Positions 29,510 through 37,056 of a stretch of 64,000 bases of DNA are shown in pieces. Within the stretch, counting starts at the first letter, position 1, and the number at the start of each line of letters is the position of its first letter. Under the pieces are notes generated by a model. That model made no database searches, had not been told where the DNA came from, and saw only the letters and a program-made list of their open reading frames with translations. Source of the stretch: Anaerolineaceae bacterium (lineage in GTDB: Bacteria; Chloroflexota; Anaerolineae; Anaerolineales; Villigracilaceae); the NCBI GenBank assembly GCA_009772985.1, contig WOUS01000002.1:348717-412716 (forward strand), read 5' to 3'. Made by a program: the position numbers and the translations under genes.

Positions 29510-29839
29510 TTATTCCTTACCCAGGAAGTATTTCTTGACGAACCAGACGACCAGGACGGTCAGGACGACCGGGCCGAGGAACATGAAGACCGCGCCGAAG
29601 ATGGTGGTCAGATACGGCCCGAGGAACGGGATCGCGTCCAGGACATTGTAGACCGCCGCCAGCACCAGGTAGCGGATGCCGATGTGGATGATGTCGTTCG
29701 AGTCGAAGTAGAAGATCGCCACGAAGATGCCGATGAGCAGCAGGATCAGGGACAGCCAGAGAGCCTGGAACCCGATCAGCGCGGTGATGACCGCCACCAG
29801 CAGGCCGAGGAAGTACAACCACTTTCCGATGTTTTTCAT
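29510..29839 (-). CDS. Small membrane protein of unknown function
   Basis: 109 aa, very hydrophobic, with about three to four membrane helices (residues about 6-22, 25-45, 55-72, 78-100) and a basic KKYFLGKE tail. It has an AGGAG-like site upstream (aaggagaaaaaATG on the minus strand). I recognise no family. It has no obvious partner; neighbours are tex and the cassette region. Confidence 0.6.
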   Translation of the reverse strand: MKNIGKWLYFLGLLVAVITALIGFQALWLSLILLLIGIFVAIFYFDSNDIIHIGIRYLVLAAVYNVLDAIPFLGPYLTTIFGAVFMFLGPVVLTVLVVWFVKKYFLGKE

Positions 29840-29966
29840 TTTTTCTCCTTATTGGAATTACTTGGATTGGGTTGCAATCGCGATTACGAACAGTACAACA
29901 CAGGCAACGCGGGAGAGTTGCGGTTGTGAAAAAGGGAACGGGAAGGTGCGCGGGGCTTGACAGGGG

Positions 29967-29975
29967 TGCTATAAT
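29967..29975 (+). promoter_or_regulatory. Extended -10 promoter upstream of the gene cassette
   Basis: TGCTATAAT, an extended -10 motif, lies about 64 nt before the cassette boundary at 30039 and reads toward the cassette gene. It could play the part of an integron Pc promoter; that role is inference. Confidence 0.45.
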
Positions 29976-30128
29976 AATTGCAGAGTGTTTAATCTTGCGC
30001 CGCCCATAAGCCGTTATACTGTCGCCATATAACCCCTGTTGGGCGTTTATCCTGCAAAGATGGAATTAGTGAATATTTAAAAAACGACTTGGTTTCCGTA
30101 TGCTTGAAAAGCAAAAAGGAGAATTTCA

Positions 30129-30512
30129 ATGAGTTTCTTGAAGAATCTGTTTAGCAAAAAAGGGGAGCCAGAAGGCGAACCTTTCATCCCCTCGCCAACA
30201 CAAAATATCCCTGGGCTAGAGCCAATCATTGTGCAAGCCATCGAAAATTTGTATCCAGACACAGAACAGCAGAAAAAAGTCTTTAAATATGCCCTTGACT
30301 ACATACTTGCATACAAAGAAAAAATAAAGCGAGATGATACAAAAGGATTACTCGCAATGCTTGCTTATAGCAACGGAAGAATAGAGAGTCTCCCATCCCC
30401 CTCGCTTTGGTTTGATGGTCGTTTTAGGATAGAAGAAATAGATAACATGTTTCGCAAGATGAAGGACGCAGAAGAATGGGTTAAGTCAATAACAAAATCG
30501 CAAGTTGGATAG
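30129..30512 (+). CDS. Hypothetical cassette-borne protein
   Basis: 127 aa, soluble, charged and AT-rich in codon use compared with the surroundings. It has a good ribosome-binding site (AAAAAGGAG, 9 nt before ATG). The basic N-terminus (MSFLKNLFSKKGEPEGE) is followed by a helical region (QKKVFKYALDYILAYKEKIKRDD) and a C-terminal RIEEIDNMFRKMKDAEEW helix. I do not recognise the family. It is the only gene of the candidate cassette and lies 90 nt from the cassette start and 102 nt before the attC-like site. Confidence 0.7.
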   Translation: MSFLKNLFSKKGEPEGEPFIPSPTQNIPGLEPIIVQAIENLYPDTEQQKKVFKYALDYILAYKEKIKRDDTKGLLAMLAYSNGRIESLPSPSLWFDGRFRIEEIDNMFRKMKDAEEWVKSITKSQVG

Positions 30513-30614
30513 GTTGTGTTTTGTGTCATTGTCAATTGCGAAACTGTGTATAAAATCTTATTAAGTTGGCAATGTCGTCTTTTTTTCAGCGGCGAGTCTG
30601 GCTCAGCAAAAAAC

Positions 30615-30737
30615 GCCCAACAAAGCGTGCAGTGGATTTGTGGGATTCTGCGCGGTTTACAAGCATTTTTCTGACTTCGAGTTTTTTCGCCTCTCGAAGT
30701 GAGCCTCGTCTCGCCCACACGCGGCTAACGCGAACCG
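30615..30737 (+). other. attC-like recombination site
   Basis: R''-like GCCCAAC at 30615-30621 is followed by AAAGCGTGCAG. The right side reads GCGGCTAACGCGAACCG|TTACGC with the cleavage G at 30737. The inner ACGC/GCGT pairing leaves a 2-nt bulge, as expected for extrahelical bases, and an internal CTTCGAG/CTCGAAG stem sits near the centre. Length is about 129 bp when closed with TTGGGC. The right simple site deviates from GTTRRRY at one base. Confidence 0.6.
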
Positions 30738-30751
30738 TTACGCCGCGCACG

Positions 30752-30791
30752 AACTCCCCGCCACTTTCATCGTGACGGGGAGTTTTGTTTT
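30752..30791 (+). terminator. Rho-independent terminator beyond the cassette
   Basis: AACTCCCCG (30752-30760) pairs with CGGGGAGTT (30776-30784) and is followed by TTGTTTTG. It faces transcripts reading out of the cassette and abuts the 3' end of the convergent copper operon. Confidence 0.7.
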
Positions 30792-30792
30792 G

Positions 30793-31005
30793 TCACGCCG
30801 CTTCCGCCAAATACCCAGCCTTCTTGACCGCGGCGATGATCGCGGCATCGTCCACTTTCGACTCATCGAACTCGACCACCATCTGTCCCTTCCTGTAACT
30901 GGCCGAGACCTGCTTGATTCCCGGCAGGTCATCCTCGATGCTCTCGACGCGCATCGCGCAATTGGGACAGTGCATGTCGTTGACGCGGAAAACCTTTTTC
31001 ACCAT
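30793..31005 (-). CDS. Heavy-metal-associated (HMA) domain protein, CopZ-like
   Basis: 70 aa. A single HMA domain with MHCPNC (metal-binding CxxC near residues 11-16) and a C-terminal KKAGYLAEA. Such chaperones carry Cu(I) in the cytosol. It is the last gene of the csoR-copZ-copA unit and is distinct from the other HMA protein at 35355. ATG 31005 with TGAGG upstream is preferred over a start inside the palindromic repeat. Confidence 0.85.
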   Translation of the reverse strand: MVKKVFRVNDMHCPNCAMRVESIEDDLPGIKQVSASYRKGQMVVEFDESKVDDAAIIAAVKKAGYLAEAA

Positions 31006-31018
31006 AATTTGCCTCAAC

Positions 31019-31085
31019 GGATTGCGGAGTCCGACGACTCCAGTCATCGGGCGTAACGCCGAAGTCTGGAGACTTCGGACTCCGC
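31019..31085. repeat. Palindromic repeat (gagtccgaagtct family)
   Basis: gagtccgacgactcc and gaagtctggagacttcggactcc are overlapping palindromes filling the gap between the SafE-cupredoxin gene and the HMA gene. Confidence 0.6.
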
Positions 31086-31092
31086 TCCTTTA

Positions 31093-32166
31093 CTATTGAT
31101 CGAAAACGATCTCGCCGGTGTACATGCCCATCGAGCAGGTGAACCGCATCACCGTCCCGGCAGGCTGGGCCGGGATGGGAATGGTCACCGTGCCGGTCTC
31201 GGGCAGGAGTTCCTCCACGCCCAGCGCCGGGATGACAAAGTCACGCGCGCAGGAAAAGGTCCGGTTTGTCACGACGTTGAGCGTGACCGCCGTGCCAGAC
31301 TTCGCGTTCAGCACTTGCGGATAGTATCCGTCGTTTTCCGCGCTCAGGTACAGGGTGACGCCGTCCGATTGCGGCAAGGGAGACGACGCCAGGGCCGGCT
31401 GCGCTGTCTCCGCAGGCCGGAACCAGTTCGCCAGCGCAAGCGGCGACCCGACCAGGTTTAGCCCGCTGTTGACCGAGACCAGTCCCAGCACGAGGACGAC
31501 GACCGCCACGAAGCGCATGAACCATTTCTCCAGCCGCGCCCCGATCCGGGTGGTCAGGTACGCCACCAGGAAGAAGACCGGGCTGGTGCCGAGGACAAAG
31601 GCGAACATCAGCGCCGCGCCCTGGAGCGGACTGCCGGTGGCGAGCGCCACGGCCATCATGGCCTGCGTCACGCCGCAGGGGATGAGCACGGTCAGCGCGC
31701 CGAGGAAGATGGGCGTGAACCAGTCTCTGTGGGGGCGGGTCTGGGACCCGCCCTTACCATTCGCCGCGCGGCGGATGTAGCGGGTGATGAATTTGGGCGA
31801 CTCGATGGCGAAAATGCGAAAAATCGGGTGGACATTGAACATGCGCAAGGCATTGCCAACCATGAAGATGCCGATGCCGATCAGCAGAATGGCGCGCACG
31901 GTGGAGTTGAGCGTCAGCACCGAGCCGAGCAGGCCAAGCAAAAATCCCAGGATGGTATAGGCCACCAGTTTCGACAGCAGGAACAGGGCGATGGGCAGCG
32001 CGGTTTTTGGATGAGCGACGCGCTTGCCTTTTTGCGTCCCGGCTTCCAGAATATCCTGTTCGATCTGGTGCGCCAGCGACGAAGCCAGCAGTCCGCCCTG
32101 GACTGCCAGGCACGAGAGTCCGCCTGTGGTCAGGCCGGTGATGAATGCTACGAGGTATTGCTCCAT
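31093..32166 (-). CDS. TauE/SafE-type membrane protein fused to a cupredoxin-like C-terminal domain
   Basis: 357 aa. Six hydrophobic helices with the SafE/UreH-like pattern (TTGGLSCLAVQGGLLAS near the N-terminus; PCGVTQAMMAVALATGSPLQGAALM in the second half). The last roughly 100 residues form a beta-rich region ending CSMGMYTGEIVF, with Cys and Met in cupredoxin-like positions. It probably handles copper or electrons at the membrane; similar fusions occur beside copper exporters. Residues 136-146 (KGGSQTRPHRD) are encoded by a palindrome (31729-31757) inside the cytoplasmic loop. Co-transcribed in the copper operon. Confidence 0.82.
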   Translation of the reverse strand: MEQYLVAFITGLTTGGLSCLAVQGGLLASSLAHQIEQDILEAGTQKGKRVAHPKTALPIALFLLSKLVAYTILGFLLGLLGSVLTLNSTVRAILLIGIGIFMVGNALRMFNVHPIFRIFAIESPKFITRYIRRAANGKGGSQTRPHRDWFTPIFLGALTVLIPCGVTQAMMAVALATGSPLQGAALMFAFVLGTSPVFFLVAYLTTRIGARLEKWFMRFVAVVVLVLGLVSVNSGLNLVGSPLALANWFRPAETAQPALASSPLPQSDGVTLYLSAENDGYYPQVLNAKSGTAVTLNVVTNRTFSCARDFVIPALGVEELLPETGTVTIPIPAQPAGTVMRFTCSMGMYTGEIVFDQ

Positions 32167-32181
32167 GAGTTATTTCCTATA

Positions 32182-32242
32182 GTAGGGGCGACCCGCCCGG
32201 AAGGGCACAGAGTCTCAAAAGATCATGAAGGGTCGCCCTTAC
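32182..32242. repeat. Palindromic repeat family P4, copy 1
   Basis: GTAGGGGCGACCC (32182-32194) and GGGTCGCCCTTAC (32230-32242) are near-perfect inverted ends. A sister copy is at 60597-60656. Confidence 0.75.
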
Positions 32243-32245
32243 GAA

Positions 32246-32764
32246 TCAGCGCTTCCCGCCGTCCCAGACGACGAACGGCATGTTGATAACCACGCCCGGT
32301 TGTTCGATGGTCACTTCCCCGGCAGCCTCAGCCGCCAGCACGTCCGTAGCGGACTTGAGTTCGCGTGCCGCGGCCGGGTCGGCCCAGGTGACCAGGTTCA
32401 GGCGGCGGAGCGGACTGTAGCCGTCCGTGCCGGGAGGACTGTCGAACACATCCGGGGCAAATCCCAGCGGACCCATGCCTTCGATCCCGTTGGTGAACAC
32501 GTAAACGTTCGCCAGGACGCTGTTGGGCACATCGTCCAGCGAAGGCACGAACAGGACCGGCGAGTCCATCATGTCGGTCAGCAGTCCCGCCACCTCCGCG
32601 TCGGAGGCTTCGGTGTGCATGAAATAGATTTCCTGGCCTTCGGCGTACGCCCGTCCAACAGGCAGGATGGCAGTCATCTCCGCTTGCTTTGGCGCGCAAG
32701 CAGAAAGCAGGAACAGTCCGACAAACAGTAAAGCAAAAATACTGGTAAAACGTTTGGAATTCAT
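32246..32764 (-). CDS. Putative copper-operon lipoprotein
   Basis: 172 aa. A signal peptide with a lipobox (LFLLSACAPK) predicts lipidation at Cys23 or so and an extracytoplasmic location. The mature part contains PVGRAYAEGQEIYFMHTEASD and a YSPLRRLNLVTW segment that I associate with a DUF7482-like family of secreted proteins; I am not certain of the family name. The ATG follows AGAGAGG. It lies between copA and the SafE-cupredoxin gene, so an extracellular copper-related role is plausible. Confidence 0.75.
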   Translation of the reverse strand: MNSKRFTSIFALLFVGLFLLSACAPKQAEMTAILPVGRAYAEGQEIYFMHTEASDAEVAGLLTDMMDSPVLFVPSLDDVPNSVLANVYVFTNGIEGMGPLGFAPDVFDSPPGTDGYSPLRRLNLVTWADPAAARELKSATDVLAAEAAGEVTIEQPGVVINMPFVVWDGGKR

Positions 32765-32780
32765 CAAATACCTCTCTGAT

Positions 32781-35273
32781 TTAGATTTTTGTTTTCCTCA
32801 GCCGCAGACTGTTGGAGACCACGAACACGCTGCTGAAGGCCATCGCGCCCGCCGCCAGCATCGGGTTCAGGAAACCGAGCGCCGCCGCCGGGATGAGAAT
32901 GACGTTGTAGAAGAACGCCCAGAACAGGTTCTGCTTGATGGTGCGCAGCGTCCGCCGCGACAGGCGGATGGCGCGCGCCACGCCGCGCAGGTCGCCGCTG
33001 ATGAGCGTGACCGGGGCGGCGGCCATGGCCACGTCCGTGCCGGTGCCGATGGCAATGCCAACGTCGGCCTGGGCGAGGGCGGGCGCGTCGTTGACGCCAT
33101 CACCGACCATGGCGACTACGTTGACAGGTTTCCACGTTTGCACGTTTCCACGTTCCAACGTGTCAACGTGCAACGTTCCAACGTGTGACGTGCCAACCTG
33201 TAACTTCTTAACTTCCTCGGATTTGCCTTCGGGAAGAACTTCGGCCAGAACGATGTCAATGTTGACCTGCTTCGCGATGGCTTCGGCAGTCTTGCGGTTA
33301 TCGCCGGTGATCATGGCAACTTTGAGTCCCATGCGATGCAGCTCGGCGATGGCCTCGACCGAGCCGTCCTTGAGCGTGTCCGCCACGGCGATGACGCCGC
33401 GCACCGACCCGTCCACGGCCACCAGCATGGCGGTCTTGGCCTCGGACTGGAGCCGCTCCACTTCGGGCGCCAGTCCGTTGAGCGGATAGCCGCGCGCTTC
33501 CATCATGCGCAGGTTGCCCACGCTGACCGCGCGCCCGTCCACTTCGGCGGAGACGCCCGCCCCGGCTTCGGCCTGGAAACCGGCCGGTTCGCTCAACGTC
33601 AACCCTCGCGTCGTGGCCTCCGCCCAGATGGCCTCGCCCAGCGGGTGTTCCGAACCTTTTTCAACAGAGGCCGCAAGCCGGAGAAGTTCTTCACTAGCGA
33701 CTAACGACTGACGACCAACGACTACATCCGTCACCGCCGGTTGTCCTTTCGTGATCGTGCCGGTTTTATCCAGCACCACCACGTTGACGCGCCCGGCACG
33801 CTCCAGGGCTTCGCTGCTCTTGAACAGGATACCCATTTCCGCGCCCTTGCCCGTGCCAACCATGACCGCGGTCGGCGTGGCAAGCCCCATCGCACACGGA
33901 CAGGCGATGACCAGCACCGCCACCAGGTTGATGAGCGCCCGCGTGAAGCCGTTGATGTCCGCGTTGACCGGCAGCGGCGGGCCGAAGAAATACCAGCCCG
34001 CAAAGGTCAGCGCGGCGATGGCGATCACCACCGGAACGAACCACGCCGAGACCTGGTCCGCCAGTTTCTGGATCGGAGCCTTGCTGCCCTGCGCTTCCTC
34101 CACCAGCCGGACGATCTGCGCCAGCGCGGTCTCTTTGCCAACTTTCGTGGCCTCGAATTTGAGCAGTCCGAGTTTGTTGAGCGTCGCGCCGATGAGCGGG
34201 TCGCCGGGGCCTTTTTCAACCGGGAGCGACTCGCCGGTCAGCATCGCTTCATCCACCGCCGAACGCCCGTCCACGACCACGCCGTCCACCGGGATGGTCT
34301 CGCCGGGGCGCACCAGCACCAGGTCGCCCACGCGCACGTCGTCCGTTGCCACTTCCAGTTCCGCGCCGTCACGCACCACGCGGGCCGTCTTGGCGCGCAA
34401 TCCCATCAACTTCTTGATGGCATCCGACGTGCGTCCCTTGGCCCGCGCTTCCAGGAACTTGCCCAGCCGGATGAGCGTGATGATGACCGCCGCCGTCTCC
34501 AGGTAGACGTGCCCGTCCAGCCAGCCGAAGACGATCGGCAGCGAGTACAGGTACGCCACCGACGAACCCATGGCGATCAACACGTCCATGTTGGCCGAGC
34601 CGTTGCGCAGCGCCTTGAACGCGCCCACGTAATACTGTCCGCCCACGTAGAACTGCACCGGGGTGGCAAACGCCAGCATCACCCAGTGCACCCAGTCGGC
34701 GTGCGCCCACATCCCGAACAGGCCAAAGTCGCGCGCCATCGAGAACAGGAACAGCGGGACGGTGAAGATCAGGCCGATGATGAGCAGGCGACGCTGCTGA
34801 CGGATCTCCGCTTCGCGCGCTTTCGCCTCGGCGTCTTCCGCCACGCCGCCCAGCTCCACCGCCTCGAAACCGGACCGGGAAACTGCCGCGCGGATTTCGG
34901 CCTGGCTCACCACGGTCGGCACGTAGCGCACCCGCGCCCGTTCGGCGGCCACCGAGACCTGGGCTTCGAGCACCCCTTCCAGTTTGAGCAGCGCTTTCTC
35001 CAGCCGCCGCGCGTCGTTATCGTCCGCCAGGCGCTTGATGACCAGGTCCGCTTCGCCGGTGGCGACCCCATACCCGGCTCGTTCGACGCGGGCGATGAGG
35101 TCCGGCAAGCCGACCGCCGCCGGGTCGAAGGTCACGGTGGCGCGTTCGCTGGATAAATTGACTACCGCCGCCTGGACACCGGCCTGCTTTTTCAGGCCGC
35201 GTTCGACGGTTGCCACGCAGTTGGCGCAGGTCATGCCGGTGACGGGTAATGTGAGTTGTTTGGTTTCAGTCAT
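32781..35273 (-). CDS. copA: Copper-translocating P1B-type ATPase with two repeat-encoded inserts
   Basis: 830 aa. HMA1 carries MTCANC; HMA2 (about 75-145) lacks CxxC. Transmembrane part with CPC in [13 protein letters not shown] (near 457), phosphorylation motif DKTGT (near 501), SEHPLGEA, and GDGVNDAP (near 721). It exports Cu(I) with ATP. Residues about 515-526 (GRQSLVASE) are encoded by a 7-nt array (33694-33728), and about 686-715 ([19 protein letters not shown]) by an 8-nt array (33117-33215), the latter just before the hinge motif. Both keep frame. ATG 35273 lacks a Shine-Dalgarno. Confidence 0.95.
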   Translation of the reverse strand: MTETKQLTLPVTGMTCANCVATVERGLKKQAGVQAAVVNLSSERATVTFDPAAVGLPDLIARVERAGYGVATGEADLVIKRLADDNDARRLEKALLKLEGVLEAQVSVAAERARVRYVPTVVSQAEIRAAVSRSGFEAVELGGVAEDAEAKAREAEIRQQRRLLIIGLIFTVPLFLFSMARDFGLFGMWAHADWVHWVMLAFATPVQFYVGGQYYVGAFKALRNGSANMDVLIAMGSSVAYLYSLPIVFGWLDGHVYLETAAVIITLIRLGKFLEARAKGRTSDAIKKLMGLRAKTARVVRDGAELEVATDDVRVGDLVLVRPGETIPVDGVVVDGRSAVDEAMLTGESLPVEKGPGDPLIGATLNKLGLLKFEATKVGKETALAQIVRLVEEAQGSKAPIQKLADQVSAWFVPVVIAIAALTFAGWYFFGPPLPVNADINGFTRALINLVAVLVIACPCAMGLATPTAVMVGTGKGAEMGILFKSSEALERAGRVNVVVLDKTGTITKGQPAVTDVVVGRQSLVASEELLRLAASVEKGSEHPLGEAIWAEATTRGLTLSEPAGFQAEAGAGVSAEVDGRAVSVGNLRMMEARGYPLNGLAPEVERLQSEAKTAMLVAVDGSVRGVIAVADTLKDGSVEAIAELHRMGLKVAMITGDNRKTAEAIAKQVNIDIVLAEVLPEGKSEEVKKLQVGTSHVGTLHVDTLERGNVQTWKPVNVVAMVGDGVNDAPALAQADVGIAIGTGTDVAMAAAPVTLISGDLRGVARAIRLSRRTLRTIKQNLFWAFFYNVILIPAAALGFLNPMLAAGAMAFSSVFVVSNSLRLRKTKI
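33117..33215 (-). repeat. 8-nt tandem array inside copA
   Basis: Ten or so degenerate units with acg spaced 7-8 nt (acgtttcc, acgttcca, acgtgtca). The total length keeps copA in frame and adds about 25 residues before GDGVNDAP. Confidence 0.85.
33694..33728 (-). repeat. 7-nt tandem array inside copA
   Basis: Units cgactaa/cgactga/cgaccaa/cgactac at an exact 7-nt period, in frame, just after the DKTGT region. Confidence 0.75.
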
Positions 35274-35277
35274 GGAG

Positions 35278-35345
35278 TGTTCCAGTGTCAAGTAATCCCG
35301 TGTCAAGTCCCCACAAAAACAGGAGCACCTGACACGAGAGAACGT
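35278..35345 (-). repeat. Repeat-rich spacer upstream of copA
   Basis: Duplicated gtgtcaagt units (15-nt spacing) and related cctgacacg sequence fill the gap between copZ and copA, ending just before the copA ATG. Less regular than the other arrays. Confidence 0.55.
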
Positions 35346-35354
35346 GATACGCTC

Positions 35355-35561
35355 TTACGCCGCGACCGGATAATTGATCTCGGCCATCAACGCCTTGATC
35401 TTCGTTTCATCCGCCGGGGCATCGAAGATGATCTCGACCATCTTGCTGGCCGCGTCCGCCTTGACAGACTTGACACCTGCCAGGTCCGAGACCTCGGTCT
35501 GGATGGTGTGGACGCAGTGTCCGCAGGAAATGTTGGGTACGGAATAGGTTACGGTTGTCAT
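35355..35561 (-). CDS. copZ: Copper chaperone, HMA domain
   Basis: 68 aa. VPNISCGHCVHTIQ holds the CxxC copper ligands; it ends MAEINYPVAA, a normal HMA length. ATG 35561 has AAGGAG upstream. It lies between csoR and copA, the usual order for a copper export operon, and should deliver Cu(I) to CopA. Confidence 0.93.
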   Translation of the reverse strand: MTTVTYSVPNISCGHCVHTIQTEVSDLAGVKSVKADAASKMVEIIFDAPADETKIKALMAEINYPVAA

Positions 35562-35577
35562 GGGTTTCTCCTTGGGT

Positions 35578-35640
35578 TTAGTGAGTAGAGAGCAGTTCGA
35601 CATTTGACTATTCTCTATTCTCCGCTCTCTGTTCTCTTTT
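35578..35640 (-). repeat. 7-nt tandem array between csoR and copZ
   Basis: Plus-strand units attctct/attctcc/gctctct/gttctct show an exact 7-nt period; the mRNA sense is A/G-rich. It lies upstream of the copZ Shine-Dalgarno. Confidence 0.7.
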
Positions 35641-35910
35641 TTACACTTTCGTGGAGGTCTCGAACACCTCCAGCACTTCCTTCAACACCCGCTGGCGCTC
35701 GGCGGGGTCTTCACCCTGCACCGCGGTGATGACGCACGAGTTCAGGTGTCCCTCCAGAATTTGCGCGCTGACCTTGTTCAGCGCCGCCTCCACCGCCTGC
35801 ACCTGACGGATCACGTCAATGCAATACGTATCCTCCTCCACCATGCGGATGATGCCCTTGAGATGGCCTTCGATGATCCGCAAACGTTTCAAAACATTTT
35901 CGTCTTTCAT
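35641..35910 (-). CDS. csoR: CsoR-family copper-sensing repressor
   Basis: 89 aa, all-helical DUF156 protein. RLRIIEGHLKGI opens the domain. The Cu(I) ligand set is visible as Cys in TYCIDVIRQVQAV and His/Cys in EGHLNSCV, the C-H-C pattern of copper sensors. ATG 35910 has AGGAGGAG upstream. It heads a six-gene operon and is expected to repress its own promoter; a G-tract operator is present at 35949. Confidence 0.94.
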   Translation of the reverse strand: MKDENVLKRLRIIEGHLKGIIRMVEEDTYCIDVIRQVQAVEAALNKVSAQILEGHLNSCVITAVQGEDPAERQRVLKEVLEVFETSTKV

Positions 35911-35948
35911 TCCTCCTCCTTCGTTGAAGTCCTGCATCTTTTCCAGCC

Positions 35949-35965
35949 ATCCCCCCCAGGGGGAT
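35949..35965. promoter_or_regulatory. CsoR operator-like palindrome
   Basis: ATCCCCC-CCA-GGGGGAT. CsoR operators are G/C-tract palindromes of this kind. It lies just downstream of the minus-strand -10 at 35984, so a bound repressor would block initiation. Confidence 0.75.
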
Positions 35966-35983
35966 AGGGTACATAATGCCCGA

Positions 35984-36012
35984 AATATAACCTAACTTGT
36001 CCTAATTGTCAA
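35984..36012 (-). promoter_or_regulatory. Promoter of the copper operon
   Basis: Minus-strand TTGACA (36007-36012), 17-nt spacer, TATATT (35984-35989). Confidence 0.8.
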
Positions 36013-36106
36013 TAAATCCCGGACCGCAAAGTGATTGTCAATTGATGGAACGCAAAGAAGCATTGAGTGTTATGATTTGTATATTCCACCCCAAAAAGGA
36101 GAAGCC

Positions 36107-36961
36107 ATGTCACGCATAGCGATCATCACCGACACCGATTCATCCCTGCCGGCAGAACTGGCGAAGAAATACGGCATTGTTCAGGTTCCCATCATCATCC
36201 AGTTTGGCGACGAATCATTCCGCGATGTGTACGAGATCAACAACGAGACCATCTTTGCCCGCATTGACAAGGAAGGGAAACTGCCCACCACGGCAGCCCC
36301 CTCCCCCGGTCAGTTCATGGAGGCGTTCAAGGCCGCCTTCGATTCCGGCGCGGACGCCATCCTGTGCCTGAACATCAGCAGCGAGATGAGCGCCACGTAC
36401 GCCTCCGCGCGGCAGGCCGCCGAGATGCTCCCCGGCAAACGCATCGAGGTGATGGACACCCGCAGCCTCGGCATGGGCCAGGGCTATATGGTGCTGGCTG
36501 CTGCCGAGGCAGTTGCCAAAGGCGGCTCCATCGAAGATGCCATCGTGGCCGCAGAAGACATCCGCAGCCGGACTTATCTGTTCGGGGCGTTGGCCACCCT
36601 GAAATACATCGCCATGAGCGGGCGCGTCTCGCACCTGGCAGCCGGCATGGCGGGACTGCTGGATATCAAACCCATCCTGGCCCTGCAAAACGGGAAACTG
36701 GAATTGCTGGAAAAAATCCGCACTCAGGGAAAATCATGGGCGCGCGCCGTCGAGTTGACGGTCGAGAAAGCCGCCGGGCGCAAGATCGAAAAGATGGCCG
36801 TGATGAACGTCAAATGCCCGGAAGCGGCGCAGCAGTTCGAAGGTCAGTTGCGCGCCGCCCTGCCATGTCCCGCCGAAATCCTGCACGCCGGCATGAATCC
36901 GGGACTGTCCATCCACACCGGCGCAGGGATGGTGGCCGTGGTCTTTGTTGTGGCAAAATAG
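36107..36961 (+). CDS. DegV family fatty-acid-binding protein
   Basis: 284 aa. ITDTDSSLP near the N-terminus, PTTAAPSPGQF, LNISSEMSATYASAR, MDTRSLGMGQG and LKYIAMSGRV are DegV landmarks. DegV (FakB-like) proteins bind a fatty acid and, with a FakA kinase, feed it to phospholipid synthesis; no kinase is nearby. It has AAAAAGGAG before the ATG and a strong terminator after the gene, so it is a single transcription unit. Confidence 0.9.
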   Translation: MSRIAIITDTDSSLPAELAKKYGIVQVPIIIQFGDESFRDVYEINNETIFARIDKEGKLPTTAAPSPGQFMEAFKAAFDSGADAILCLNISSEMSATYASARQAAEMLPGKRIEVMDTRSLGMGQGYMVLAAAEAVAKGGSIEDAIVAAEDIRSRTYLFGALATLKYIAMSGRVSHLAAGMAGLLDIKPILALQNGKLELLEKIRTQGKSWARAVELTVEKAAGRKIEKMAVMNVKCPEAAQQFEGQLRAALPCPAEILHAGMNPGLSIHTGAGMVAVVFVVAK

Positions 36962-36993
36962 CAATCGGCACGAAATCGGCCCCCGCCCCTACT

Positions 36994-37020
36994 CCTCCCC
37001 CGAAATTCGGGGGAGGGTTT
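36994..37020 (+). terminator. Rho-independent terminator after degV
   Basis: CCTCCCCCGA (36994-37003) with TCGGGGGAGG (37007-37016), then GTTTGT. Confidence 0.8.
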
Positions 37021-37044
37021 GTAAAACAATCACGTCTCACCCGG

Positions 37045-37050
37045 TATAAT
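37045..37050 (+). promoter_or_regulatory. -10 box, leaderless arrangement
   Basis: TATAAT with a 6-nt gap to the ATG at 37057. Confidence 0.6.
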
Positions 37051-37056
37051 CAGGGC

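Larger units (their letters stand above)
30039..30737 (+). mobile_element. Candidate integron-type gene cassette
   Basis: The 699-bp segment starts at the T of GTTGGGC (30038-30044) and ends at the G of CCG|TTACGC. Its first bases (GTTGGGCGTTT, 30038-30048) are exactly complementary to the R''-like end of the attC-like site (AAACGCCCAAC, 30611-30621), the hallmark of a cassette that circularises by attC recombination. It holds one short AT-rich ORF in the same orientation. No integrase gene is in the window, so it would be a lone or CALIN-type cassette. Confidence 0.62.

Noticed and set aside
30566..30775. 69-codon plus-strand open frame
   Set aside because: It lies across the attC-like site and the following terminator; no ribosome-binding site and no resemblance to a protein.
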